DNA of 64,000 bases from Ramlibacter sp. Leaf400 (GCF_001424545.1 NZ_LMQL01000008.1:124001-188000), one strand, 5' to 3'. Numbered from the stretch's first letter, positions 17,253 to 25,260 are shown. Made by a program: numbers and translations. The notes: generated by a model not told the origin, from the letters alone.

Positions 17253-17263
17253 CAAACCCGCTG

Positions 17264-17773
17264 ATGAGCCCGCCCACACAGGCCCAACCGCCGGCCTTCT
17301 CGCTGAGGGAGTTCCGCTCGGCGCTGGGCATGTTCGCGACCGGCGTCACCATCGTCACCGCGACCACGGCCGAGGGCAAGCCGATCGGCCTGACGGCCAA
17401 CTCCTTCAACTCGGTCTCGCTCGAGCCGCCGCTGGTGCTGTGGAGCCTGGCGCGCGCCGCCGCCTCGCTGCCGGCCTTCAGCACCGGCTCGCACTACGCC
17501 ATCAACATCCTGGCGGCCGACCAGAAGCTGCTGGCCGAGAAGTTCGCGCTCAAGGGCGCCGACCGCTGGAACGGCGTGGAGTTCACGCGCGGCTGCGGCA
17601 ATGCGCCGCTGCTCACCGGCGCGGCGGCGGTGTTCGAGTGCTTCAACCGCAGCCGCTACGAGGAAGGCGACCACGTCATCTTCGTGGGCGAGGTCGAGCG
17701 CGTGTCGTCCCGGCCGGGCGCCGCCCCACTGCTGTTCCACGGCGGCCGCTTCTACACGGAGCTGCCCCTGTGA
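17264..17773 (+). CDS. Flavin reductase (HpaC-like), reductase of a two-component monooxygenase
   Basis: A 169-residue single-domain flavin reductase. It has FRSALGMFATGVTIVTA (about residues 15-31), GLTANSFNSVSLEPPLVLW (about 41-59) and the closing GGRFYTELPL, the usual signature of NAD(P)H:FMN/FAD oxidoreductases feeding reduced flavin to a partner oxygenase. The start MSPPTQAQPPAFSLREF at 17264 gives a typical length; the ATG at 17240 lies inside the palindrome. Its stop overlaps the MarR start (GTGA). The acyl-CoA-dehydrogenase-like protein across the divergent promoter is the plausible partner. Confidence 0.85.
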   Translation: MSPPTQAQPPAFSLREFRSALGMFATGVTIVTATTAEGKPIGLTANSFNSVSLEPPLVLWSLARAAASLPAFSTGSHYAINILAADQKLLAEKFALKGADRWNGVEFTRGCGNAPLLTGAAAVFECFNRSRYEEGDHVIFVGEVERVSSRPGAAPLLFHGGRFYTELPL

Positions 17774-18222
17774 CCGCGGCGACAGGCGAGCGCTTCGTCG
17801 ACAACTACCTGGGCTACCTGCTGGGGCAGGCCAACCACGCGCTCTACAAGGACTTCGATGCCCAGGTGCGCGCGCGGGGCCTGAGTTCCATCGAGTGGCG
17901 GGTGCTCGCCACGCTGCACGACGGCGGGCCGCTCACGGTGAGCCAGCTGGCGCAGGAGGTGCTGTCCAAGCAGCCCACCGTCACCAAGCTCGTGCAGCGC
18001 ATGGCCGACCAGGGCTGGGTCGCGCTGCAGGCCTCCCCCGCCGACCAGCGCCGCACCATGGTGTCGGCCACCGCGGCCGGCCGCCGGCTGGTCAAGCCGC
18101 TGGTGGAGGAAGCCAAGGAGCACGAGGCGCGCCTCTTGCGCGCGCTGGGCGCCACCGAGAAGAAGGCGCTGCGCCAGCTGCTGGAAAAGCTGGTGGCGGC
18201 CCAACCGGAGCGCCGGCTGTAG
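17770..18222 (+). CDS. MarR-family transcriptional regulator (NicR/PicR-like position)
   Basis: A 150-residue MarR protein with a winged helix-turn-helix at about residues 45-105 (LTVSQLAQEVLSKQPTVTKL, wing DQRRTMVSATAAG). It starts with GTG overlapping the flavin reductase stop, so the two are cotranscribed and translationally coupled. In described nicotinate and picolinate clusters a MarR repressor is released by a pathway intermediate. Its location here and the palindrome at 17239-17252 suggest the same arrangement. Confidence 0.85.
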   Translation: MTAATGERFVDNYLGYLLGQANHALYKDFDAQVRARGLSSIEWRVLATLHDGGPLTVSQLAQEVLSKQPTVTKLVQRMADQGWVALQASPADQRRTMVSATAAGRRLVKPLVEEAKEHEARLLRALGATEKKALRQLLEKLVAAQPERRL

Positions 18223-18284
18223 CGCGCCGCCCGGGTGCCCCGCCGGGAGCGGAGATCGCACCGCGCGGCTAGCATCGCCGGGCG

Positions 18285-19187
18285 ATGATCCAACGAAAAG
18301 AACACCTGGACGGCCTGGCCGTCTCCCTGCTCCTGGCCTGCTGCCTGTTCTGGGGCTTCCAGCAGATCCTGATCAAGACCACCGTCGGCGAGGTGCCGCC
18401 CCTGTGGCAGGCGGCCCTGCGTTTCATCGGCGCGACCGCGCTCCTTTGGCTCTGGTGCGTGCTGCGCAAGGTGCCGCTGTTCGAGCGCGATGGCACGCTG
18501 GGTGCGGGGCTGGTGGCGGGGGCGCTGTTCGCGAGCGAGTTCGCCTGCATCTACGTGGGAATGCGCGACACGACCGCTTCGCGCCTGACGGTGTTCCTCT
18601 ACACGGCGCCTTTCGTGGTGGCGCTGCTGGTGCCGCGCTTCGTGCCGTCCGAGAAGCTGCGCCCCGTGCAGTGGATCGGCCTGGTGGTCGCCTTCGCGGC
18701 GGTGACCGTGGCCTTCAGCGAAGGCTTCGACGGCGGGACCACCCTGCGGCAGCTGCGTGGCGACGCGCTGGCGCTGGCCGCCGGCACGCTGTGGGGGCTG
18801 ACCACGCTGGTGATCCGCACCTCGAAGCTGGGGTCCACCTCGGCCGAGAAGATCCTGTTCTACCAGGTGGCCGTCACCGCGGTGGCGGCGCCGCTGCTGT
18901 CGCTGGTGCTGGGCGAGTCCTGGTCGCTGCGCTACTCGGCCTACGCGTGGGGATCGATCGCGGCCCAGACCGTGATAGGCGCCTTCGCCAGCTTCCTGGC
19001 CTGGATGTGGCTGCTGCGGCACTACCCGGCCACGCAGCTGTCGTCGTTCTCGTTCCTGACGCCGGTGTTCGCGCTGGTGTTCGGCGTGGTGCTGCTGCGC
19101 GAGCCGCTGACGCTGCAGCTGGTGCTCGCACTGGCGGGGGTGGCGGCGGGGATCGTGCTGGTCAACCGGAAGCCGGCGGCCAGATAG
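18285..19187 (+). CDS. EamA/DMT-family transporter
   Basis: A 300-residue inner-membrane protein with about ten hydrophobic helices in two EamA repeats (first about residues 10-145, second about 155-295). It has the family's LLLACCLFWGFQQILIKTT opening and GVVLLREPLTLQLVLALAGV ending. It is encoded 62 bp downstream of the MarR gene on the same strand, so it could belong to the pyridine-type locus as a carrier for substrate or intermediate. The substrate cannot be inferred from sequence. Confidence 0.85.
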   Translation: MIQRKEHLDGLAVSLLLACCLFWGFQQILIKTTVGEVPPLWQAALRFIGATALLWLWCVLRKVPLFERDGTLGAGLVAGALFASEFACIYVGMRDTTASRLTVFLYTAPFVVALLVPRFVPSEKLRPVQWIGLVVAFAAVTVAFSEGFDGGTTLRQLRGDALALAAGTLWGLTTLVIRTSKLGSTSAEKILFYQVAVTAVAAPLLSLVLGESWSLRYSAYAWGSIAAQTVIGAFASFLAWMWLLRHYPATQLSSFSFLTPVFALVFGVVLLREPLTLQLVLALAGVAAGIVLVNRKPAAR

Positions 19188-19217
19188 CGGCGGGGGCCCT
19201 CCTTGCGTCTTCCCGCG

Positions 19218-19279
19218 GCGAAGTGACCCCGCGAGAGCATTCCCAATCGATGCAGTGGGAACGCCAGACGTCACTTCGC
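19218..19279. other. Long nested hairpin upstream of the lipoprotein gene
   Basis: An outer perfect 10-bp inverted repeat (GCGAAGTGAC at 19218-19227, GTCACTTCGC at 19270-19279) encloses an inner repeat (GCATTCCCA at 19237-19245 against TGGGAACGC at 19256-19264, one mismatch). It ends about 50 bp before the lipoprotein start, so it is either a structured 5' leader or a pair of operators. Confidence 0.5.
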
Positions 19280-19330
19280 AATGGAGCCCGCCTGAATGAG
19301 AGTCCCTTCGTTCTTACGAAAGGACTACCT

Positions 19331-20461
19331 GTGCGACGTTCTCACTTTCTGCGTGTCGCGGCCTCGATGGCCGCTGTGACGGCGACCTTCCCCCTGACCG
19401 GCTGCGGCGGCGGAGGGTCGGGGGAGCCAGCGCCTGCTCCCGCACCTCCCGAACCACTGCCAGCACCGACCGTGCGGACGTTCGCCTATGTGGCAAACCA
19501 CGACTCCGGTGATATTTCGGTCTTCGAAGTGGCTGCCAATGGTGCTCTGAAGCTTGTAGATTCGACGCTCGCTGAAAGCGGCGTGTACTCCATTGCCATC
19601 CATCCGTCCGGGAGATTCGCCTATGCCACCAGCATGGGGCCGCAGCGGAACATCCTCATCTACGCGGTCGATGCCGCGACTGGTTCACTTTCGCCAAGCC
19701 CAGCCGGACACCTTGCAGCAGGACACAAGACAAAGCAGATTCGAATCCAGCCGTCTGGAAGATTCTTGTATGTGAACTCGGGCAGCGACGGCACATTCGG
19801 CATCTACTCAGTTGCTCAGGATACGGGTGCATTGGAAGAACTCGACCGCGTGCTGGTGGGTGCCAGCAGCAGTACTGAAGACCTTCAACTCGACGCTTCC
19901 GGTCGCTTCCTTTTCGCCACGACATCCGACGGCAGCGTTTCATCGTTTGCCATAGAAGAGGACGGCTTGTTGAGATTGATCGATTCCGCGCCTTCGGGCG
20001 AGTCACCGAAAGCTATTGCGGTTGCGCCTTCCGGAAGCAGCCTCTACATCTCCAGTGAAAGCGGCAACATCTCCGCTCATGCGATCGACCCCGAAGGCTT
20101 TTTGGGAACCGCACGCTCTGTGGCCGCCGGAACCGAGGCGAGTTCGATTGCGATCGACCCTTCGGGCCGATTCGCATACGTACTGTCTCCGGAGGTTTCC
20201 TCGGTGCGGGTGTTGGCTTACTCGATCCATTCACAAACCGGCGAACTCACCTCCGAGGAGAGCCCGACGGCTCTACCGGGCTACGCAACCTCGTTGGCGA
20301 TCAGTCCCGATGGCCGCTTCCTCTATTGCACGGACACCACTGGCGCGGCGGTGTCCGGATTCGAGATCAACCGAGATCACGGTGCACTGGCCGCCATGAC
20401 GGAGTCGTTCGTCGCTGGCACCAGTCCGGTGGGCATAACCGTTGTGAGCCTCACAGGCTAG
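19331..20461 (+). CDS. Secreted beta-propeller lipoprotein (YncE/6-phosphogluconolactonase-like)
   Basis: 376 residues. The GTG start after GAAAGGAC gives VRRSHFLRVAASMAAVTA and the lipobox LTGC near residue 29, then a Gly/Pro linker. The rest is a seven-bladed propeller in which short units of the type IAIHPSGRFAYATS, IRIQPSGRFLYVNS and LAISPDGRFLYCTD recur about every 45-55 residues. This matches the lactonase (PF10282)-like repeat family. By eye the gene is clearly less GC-rich than its neighbours and uses more A/T-ending codons, suggesting recent transfer. It is monocistronic, with a hairpin before and a strong terminator after it. Function unknown. Confidence 0.8.
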   Translation: MRRSHFLRVAASMAAVTATFPLTGCGGGGSGEPAPAPAPPEPLPAPTVRTFAYVANHDSGDISVFEVAANGALKLVDSTLAESGVYSIAIHPSGRFAYATSMGPQRNILIYAVDAATGSLSPSPAGHLAAGHKTKQIRIQPSGRFLYVNSGSDGTFGIYSVAQDTGALEELDRVLVGASSSTEDLQLDASGRFLFATTSDGSVSSFAIEEDGLLRLIDSAPSGESPKAIAVAPSGSSLYISSESGNISAHAIDPEGFLGTARSVAAGTEASSIAIDPSGRFAYVLSPEVSSVRVLAYSIHSQTGELTSEESPTALPGYATSLAISPDGRFLYCTDTTGAAVSGFEINRDHGALAAMTESFVAGTSPVGITVVSLTG

Positions 20462-20480
20462 TTTTCTGCCTAGTCGACTG

Positions 20481-20510
20481 AAGGGCCCGATGTCTCGGGC
20501 CCTTTTCCTT
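20481..20510 (+). terminator. Rho-independent terminator
   Basis: AAGGGCCCGA (20481-20490) pairs perfectly with TCGGGCCCTT (20495-20504) over a 4-nt loop and is followed by TTCCTTT. It ends the beta-propeller lipoprotein transcript. Confidence 0.88.
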
Positions 20511-20587
20511 TCTCTGCCAGCGTGTTCTTGGCGGCTGTGCTGGATGACGACGGCCTGTGGGCTTCCGCTCAGTTGGGGAGAAACAAC

Positions 20588-21571
20588 CTACTCCACCGAG
20601 AACCCCACCGTCTTCACCAGCCCGGCCCAGAACTCGGTCTCGGTCTTGAGCATCTGCGCCATCTGCGCCGGCGCCGTGGGCAGGGGCTCCATGTAGGCCG
20701 TGGCCAGGCTGTCGACCACGTCCTGCTGCGCCAGCGCCTGCCGGATGCCGCCGTTCAGGCGCTGCACCACGTCCGCCGGCGTCCTGGCCGGCACGAAGAA
20801 ACCGAACCAGCCGACGTAGGCCAGGTCCTTGAAGCCCTGCTCGGCCATCGTCGGCGTGTCCGGCGTGAACTTGCCGCGCTTGGGGCCGCTGCTGGCCAAG
20901 AGGCGGATCTTGCCGGCCTTGACGTTGGGCATGAACTCGCCGGTGGGTCCGACCACCGCCGCGATCTGCCCGCCGATCATGTCGGCCAGGGCCGGCTGCG
21001 AGCCGCGGAACGCGATGTGCCGCAGGTCGGCGTCGCCCATGCGGCCGAGCGCCGCGCCGATGAAGTGGGCCGCCGAGCCCTGGCCGGCGGAGCCGAAGTT
21101 GGCATGCGCCGGGTTGGCCTTGCACCAGGCCAGGAAGTCCTTCACCGAGCGAACCGAGGCCGGGACCAGGGGGCCGACCGCCAGCGAGTAGTCGAACATC
21201 ACCGCGCCGGAGACCGGCGTGAAGTCCGCCACCGGGTCATACGGCAGCTTCTTATAGGTGAAGAGGTGCAGGCTCATCGGCGAGGTCGGCGTGAGCAGCA
21301 TGGCGGTGCCGTCAGGCGCGGCACTCTTGACGCCCTGGGCCGCGATCTGGCCGCCGGCGCCGGTGCGGTTGTCGACGATCACCGCCTTGGCGAAGGAGGG
21401 CTGCAGCTTCTCGGCGATGCGGCGGCCGGCCAGGTCGATGGTGCCGCCGGGCGCGAAGCCGATGACGACGCGCGCCGTGTCGGGCGTCTGCGCGTAGGCG
21501 GGCACGACCGCCCCGCCGGCGGCAAGCACGGCGGCGGTGGCCTGGATGAACTGGCGGCGATCGAACGTCAT
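20588..21571 (-). CDS. Tripartite tricarboxylate transporter (Bug/TctC) substrate-binding protein
   Basis: A 327-residue periplasmic binding protein. A signal with a twin-arginine-like start (MTFDRRQFIQATAAVLAAGG) ends at AYAQ. The mature part has the Bug signatures VVIGFAPGGTIDLAGR, DNRTGAGGQIAAQ and TMAEQGFKDL. Bug proteins bind small carboxylates. Most in Burkholderiales are encoded without TctAB membrane partners, as here. It is the last gene of the Rieske unit, 44 bp after the reductase, which suggests that it captures the aromatic or carboxylic substrate of that enzyme. Confidence 0.88.
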   Translation of the reverse strand: MTFDRRQFIQATAAVLAAGGAVVPAYAQTPDTARVVIGFAPGGTIDLAGRRIAEKLQPSFAKAVIVDNRTGAGGQIAAQGVKSAAPDGTAMLLTPTSPMSLHLFTYKKLPYDPVADFTPVSGAVMFDYSLAVGPLVPASVRSVKDFLAWCKANPAHANFGSAGQGSAAHFIGAALGRMGDADLRHIAFRGSQPALADMIGGQIAAVVGPTGEFMPNVKAGKIRLLASSGPKRGKFTPDTPTMAEQGFKDLAYVGWFGFFVPARTPADVVQRLNGGIRQALAQQDVVDSLATAYMEPLPTAPAQMAQMLKTETEFWAGLVKTVGFSVE

Positions 21572-21615
21572 GGGCGTTGCTCCTGCAAGGATGGGAAAGG
21601 TCGAGGGATGTTGTT

Positions 21616-22566
21616 TCACAGGTCCAGCACCAGGCGCTCGGACTTCGCGCGGCTCACGCAGACCAGCATCGTCCTGAGGCCTTCGCGCTCGGCGGGCGGG
21701 TAGACGTAGTCCAGGTGCTCGGGCTGGCCTTCGCACACTGTCGTCTCGCAGGTGCCGCACAGTCCTTCGCGGCAGGAGAACGGCACCTCGTGCCCGTTCT
21801 CCTCCAGCACCTCCAGGATGCTGCGATCCGGCGGCACCGTGTAGCAGCCGCCGCTGCGGCGCAGCTCGATCGCGAAGCCTTCGGCGGCCGGGGCCTCGGA
21901 CGCGGGCGCGGCCGGTGCGGAGAACCATTCGAAATGCAGGGCATCGGCCGGCAGGTGCGCGCCGTGCAGCTGCACCGCGTTCATCAGCGGCGCCGGGCCG
22001 CAGCAGTACACGTGCACGCCGGGCGTCCAGTCGGCCAGCAGCAGCGGCACGGCGATCGGCGCGCCGGCCTCGTCGTCGCAATGGAACCGCACGCGGTCGC
22101 CCCACTGACGCAGCTCCTCGTAGAACGCCAGCCGCTGGCGGCTGCGGACGCCGTAGACCAGGCTCCACGGCTTGCCGTTGGCTTCGCACCAGCGGACCAT
22201 GGCCAGCAGCGGCGTGATGCCGATGCCACCGGCGATGAACAGGTAGCTGTCCGCCTCCACCAGGCGGAAGTTGTTGGCGGGCCGGCTGCAGCGCAGGTCC
22301 ATGCCCTCGCGCACCTGGCCGTGCACGTAGTCGGAGCCGCCGCGGCCGCCGGCCGCGCGGCCCACGCCCAGCACGTAGCGGCTGCGGTCGCGCGGGTCGC
22401 CGCACAGCGAGTAGTGGCGCAGCATCGCTCCCGGCAGTTGCACCGCCAGGTGGGCCCCGGGCTCGAAAGGCGGAAGCTGCGCGCCGGCGGGGTCCACCAG
22501 CTCCAGGCGCAGCACGTCCCTTGCCTCGGCCTCGACGCGCGAGACCCGCAGGTTGAGTTCGGTCAT
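21616..22566 (-). CDS. Ferredoxin-type oxidoreductase of a Rieske oxygenase (VanB/PDR family)
   Basis: A 316-residue phthalate-dioxygenase-reductase-type protein. The N-terminal FMN domain has RHYSLCGDP (about 51-59) and the NAD domain has LFIAGGIGITPLLAM (about 109-123). The C-terminal plant-type 2Fe-2S domain has the CREGLCGTC cluster loop and a final Cys in MLVCVSR. It passes electrons from NAD(P)H to the partner Rieske oxygenase encoded immediately upstream (7 bp). The closest described type is vanillate O-demethylase reductase, but the substrate could be another aromatic acid. Confidence 0.88.
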   Translation of the reverse strand: MTELNLRVSRVEAEARDVLRLELVDPAGAQLPPFEPGAHLAVQLPGAMLRHYSLCGDPRDRSRYVLGVGRAAGGRGGSDYVHGQVREGMDLRCSRPANNFRLVEADSYLFIAGGIGITPLLAMVRWCEANGKPWSLVYGVRSRQRLAFYEELRQWGDRVRFHCDDEAGAPIAVPLLLADWTPGVHVYCCGPAPLMNAVQLHGAHLPADALHFEWFSAPAAPASEAPAAEGFAIELRRSGGCYTVPPDRSILEVLEENGHEVPFSCREGLCGTCETTVCEGQPEHLDYVYPPAEREGLRTMLVCVSRAKSERLVLDL

Positions 22567-22573
22567 CGCAGGA

Positions 22574-23683
22574 TCAGGTCGCCAGGCCGGCCTGGTGCGG
22601 GGGCTTGATGACGTGCACGGGCGTCGCCGCCTTGTTCGTGGCTTCCTCGGCGCGCTCGGCGGCCACCAGCTTGTCGAAGGTCCAGCGGAAGTGCGACAGC
22701 GCGGCGTCGGCCGCCACGGCCAGCATCTTGAACTCGGGGTCCGCGTCCAGCACCTTCTGCTGCGCCTCGATCAGGTGCTTGTCCTCCATGAAGCCTTCGA
22801 TCAGGCTCTGGTGCAGCGAGCGCGAGATGTTGTGGTCGTCGCCCTCGAAGTTGTTCAGGTAGGTCCAGAAGAAGTGCGACGTGCGGCGCGTCTCGGGCGT
22901 CATGAACTGGCAGTTGCGGTACTCGCGGCTGCCTTCGCGGTTGCCCTTCTCGCTGCCGCTGCCGGCCGGCGAGAACATCGACTCCAGGAAGAAGATGCCC
23001 GGGATGTGCATGTGGCCGATGTTGCGGCGGTCCACGTGGCTGTCCTTCTCCTGCGCCGGCAGCACCTTGCGGTGGAAGGGCGGCGGCGCCGCGTCCATGT
23101 GCCAGCGCTCGACGCGAAAGCCGCGCGGCTGGCGTTCGACGGCCACCGGCTTGGTGACGTACGCGTACTCCTCGGAGCCGCCCAGCGTCTTGGTGTGCAC
23201 GAAGGCCAGGTGCGCGAAGTCCGACAGGTTGTCCACGATCAGCAGCCAGTTGGCGTCGTAGTGCATGTAGTCGTGGATGCCCTTCCACTGCGGGTCGCGC
23301 AGGTAGGGGAAGTCGATGATCTGCGCGGGATCGGCCTTGGCCGGATCGCCCATCCAGATCCACACCAGGTGGTCCTTCTCGACGACCGGGTAGCTCTTGA
23401 CGCCCAGCTTGGGCGGCACGACCTCCTGGCCGGGGATCTGGATGCACTTGCCGGTGGGGTCGAACTTCAGGCCGTGGTACATGCAGCGCACGCAGTCGCC
23501 TTCGCGTCGGCCCAGGTGCAGCGGCACGCCGCGGTGGCAGCAGCGGTCCTGCAGCGCCACCACCTTGCCGCTCTCGCTCTTGTAGAGCAGCACGGCTTCT
23601 TCCAGGAGGGTGCGGGGCAGCATCTTGCCGTCGAGCAGTTCGTGGTCCCAGGCGGCCACGTACCAGCAGTTCTTCAGAAACAT
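22574..23683 (-). CDS. Rieske non-heme iron oxygenase, vanillate O-demethylase (VanA)-like
   Basis: A 369-residue oxygenase. The Rieske 2Fe-2S ligands are Cys48, His50, Cys67 and His70 (DRCCHRG and CMYHGL). The mononuclear iron site is in NLSDFAHLAFVH (about 160-171), with Asp near position 345 of the family represented by the DDHN/WTYLNNFEGDD region. The N-terminus MFLKNCWYVAAWDHEL is typical for the VanA/toluene-sulfonate monooxygenase subgroup, which removes methyl groups or hydroxylates aromatic acids. It is first in a unit oxygenase-reductase-Bug, with a divergent LysR and a clear promoter, so induction by its substrate is likely. Confidence 0.88.
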   Translation of the reverse strand: MFLKNCWYVAAWDHELLDGKMLPRTLLEEAVLLYKSESGKVVALQDRCCHRGVPLHLGRREGDCVRCMYHGLKFDPTGKCIQIPGQEVVPPKLGVKSYPVVEKDHLVWIWMGDPAKADPAQIIDFPYLRDPQWKGIHDYMHYDANWLLIVDNLSDFAHLAFVHTKTLGGSEEYAYVTKPVAVERQPRGFRVERWHMDAAPPPFHRKVLPAQEKDSHVDRRNIGHMHIPGIFFLESMFSPAGSGSEKGNREGSREYRNCQFMTPETRRTSHFFWTYLNNFEGDDHNISRSLHQSLIEGFMEDKHLIEAQQKVLDADPEFKMLAVAADAALSHFRWTFDKLVAAERAEEATNKAATPVHVIKPPHQAGLAT

Positions 23684-23735
23684 GAAAGTTCTCCCGGCCG
23701 CGCGAGCGCGGCCATGCGTGTGTCGAGATGGGACA

Positions 23736-23764
23736 ATGCTAGGCAGCACGTTGACCTGGATCAA
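23736..23764 (-). promoter_or_regulatory. Promoter of the Rieske operon with TTGA-N6-TCAA LysR-type site
   Basis: On the minus strand TTGATC (23764-23759) and TAGCAT (23741-23736) are 17 bp apart. The -35 is embedded in the palindrome TTGA-CCTGGA-TCAA (23751-23764), a T-N11-A-like site where the divergent LysR protein could act. Confidence 0.55.
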
Positions 23765-23801
23765 TGCGCCCCTCTGACTTCTGTGTTCCGAATCCTGAAC
23801 A

Positions 23802-24707
23802 ATGAACTGGGACGACTTCGACGCTTTCTGCCAGGTCGTCGAGCACGGCGGCTTCACCGCCGCGGCACGTGCACTGGACCGGCCCAAGTCCAGCCTGAGC
23901 GCCTCGGTCGCCCGGCTGGAAGAGCAGCTGAGTGCCCGCCTGCTCGAGCGCACCACCCGGCGGCTGCGGCTCACCGACGCCGGTGAATCGCTCTACCGCG
24001 ACATCTCCAAGCCCTTCGCCCAGTTGCGCGAGCTGGCGGTCGACGCGGTGGCCAAGGGCGCGCAGGTCCAGGGCACGCTGCGCGTCGCGGCGCCCTACGA
24101 ATTCGGCGCGCACCACCTCGCGTCCGTCACCTGCCGCCTGCTGGCCCAGCATCCGCAGCTGAAGGTGCAGGTCGACGTGGAACACGCGCGGGTGGCGCTG
24201 TTCGAGCGGCACTACGACATCGTGTTCTCCGCCATCGAGCACAGCTTCGCGCCATCCACCGTGGTGGCCAAGCGCGTGTACTCGCTGGAGCGCGGACTGT
24301 TCGCCTCGCCCGAGCTGATGGTGCGGCACCCGGAGTTCGCGGCGCCCGAGGACCTCAACGCCCTGCCCTTGCTGGCGGGCGGCGAGGACACGACCTGGTC
24401 CTTCGCGGGCCCCGATGGCTCGGCCGACGTGGAGGTGCGCAACCCGCCCCTGCGCAGCGGCAACGCCGAGGTGCGCATGCGGGCCGCGATGGCCGGCCTG
24501 GGGGTGGCGCGCATCACCGCGACGTTCTGCGCGCAGGCGGTGGCGCAGGGCCGCCTGGTGCGGCTGTTGCCGCAGTGGGAGTGCGCGCCGCTGCGCATCT
24601 ATGCGCTGCTGCCGGGACGCCGGCTGGTGCCGGCCAAGGTGCGGGCTTTCCTGGACGGCCTGGAGGAAGAGGCCGCGTCGCAGGGCAGCGTGACGGCGGC
24701 GGTGTAG
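23802..24707 (+). CDS. LysR-family transcriptional regulator of the divergent Rieske operon
   Basis: A 301-residue LysR protein of the AaeR/CrgA-like subgroup. The helix-turn-helix at about residues 3-60 reads FDAFCQVVEHGGFTAAAR, then DRPKSSLSASVARLEEQLS, and is followed by the substrate-binding domain. It is transcribed divergently from the oxygenase-reductase-Bug unit, with 118 bp between the start codons and a TTGA-N6-TCAA site in between. That is the classical LysR layout for activating an adjacent catabolic operon. Inducer unknown. Confidence 0.88.
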   Translation: MNWDDFDAFCQVVEHGGFTAAARALDRPKSSLSASVARLEEQLSARLLERTTRRLRLTDAGESLYRDISKPFAQLRELAVDAVAKGAQVQGTLRVAAPYEFGAHHLASVTCRLLAQHPQLKVQVDVEHARVALFERHYDIVFSAIEHSFAPSTVVAKRVYSLERGLFASPELMVRHPEFAAPEDLNALPLLAGGEDTTWSFAGPDGSADVEVRNPPLRSGNAEVRMRAAMAGLGVARITATFCAQAVAQGRLVRLLPQWECAPLRIYALLPGRRLVPAKVRAFLDGLEEEAASQGSVTAAV

Positions 24708-24714
24708 CGCCGCG

Positions 24715-25260
24715 TCAAGCCGCGGGCCGATCGAGCCGGTAGATGAAGTGCTCCGGCGTGTCCACCGGGTTGTCCGGCTCGAACTCGCCTCGCGCGACGC
24801 GCCGGTAGCCGTTGCGTTCGAGCACGCGCCACGAAGCGCGGTTGTCCGCATGCACCGGCACGATCACCGCCGTGGCCTCTTGCGCATGCGCCCAGATGCC
24901 TTCGGTGAGCTGGCCGACGAGCGCCGTGCCCCAGCCGCGCTGCAGCGTGCCGGGCTCGCCCAGGAAATAGTCCAGGCTCCACGCTTGCAACGGCACGTCG
25001 GTCCACTGGGCGATCTCCTCGGCGTACGGCGGGTAGCCGGCCAGCGCGAAGCGCTGCACCAGGCCGACGGGGCGGCCGTCGCGGTACGCGATGAAGACCT
25101 GCGCGGGCTCGGTGCCGTCGATCACGCCGCCGTATTCGGCTTCCACGGCCTCGGGCGCGGGGTCGTCGCACCACCAGCGCCGCACGTGGGGCTGGCGCAG
25201 CCAGGAGGAGATCAGGGGGTAGTCGCCGCGGGTGACCGGGACGAAGCCGAAGGGGCTCAC
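24715..25260 (-). CDS. GNAT N-acetyltransferase, AAC(6')-Ib-like
   Basis: A 181-residue acetyltransferase with the overall layout of aminoglycoside 6'-N-acetyltransferases. It has [11 protein letters not shown] (about 20-30), the conserved [20 protein letters not shown] acetyl-CoA loop (about 105-124), and [20 protein letters not shown] (about 141-160). The GTG start overlaps the stop of the acetoacetyl-CoA synthetase gene (GTGA), so the two are coupled. Resistance is not implied. Siderophore or other amine acetylation is equally possible for this Acetyltransf_8-type fold. Confidence 0.75.
   Translation of the reverse strand: MSPFGFVPVTRGDYPLISSWLRQPHVRRWWCDDPAPEAVEAEYGGVIDGTEPAQVFIAYRDGRPVGLVQRFALAGYPPYAEEIAQWTDVPLQAWSLDYFLGEPGTLQRGWGTALVGQLTEGIWAHAQEATAVIVPVHADNRASWRVLERNGYRRVARGEFEPDNPVDTPEHFIYRLDRPAA

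Noticed and set aside
16867..17769. A long N-terminal extension of the MarR frame
   Set aside because: The frame is open only because it is antisense to nicX and out of frame with the flavin reductase. MarR starts at the GTG overlapping the reductase stop.
24715..25260. Calling the GNAT gene an antibiotic-resistance gene
   Set aside because: Only the fold is AAC(6')-like. No mobile context, integron site or specific resistance motif supports it.
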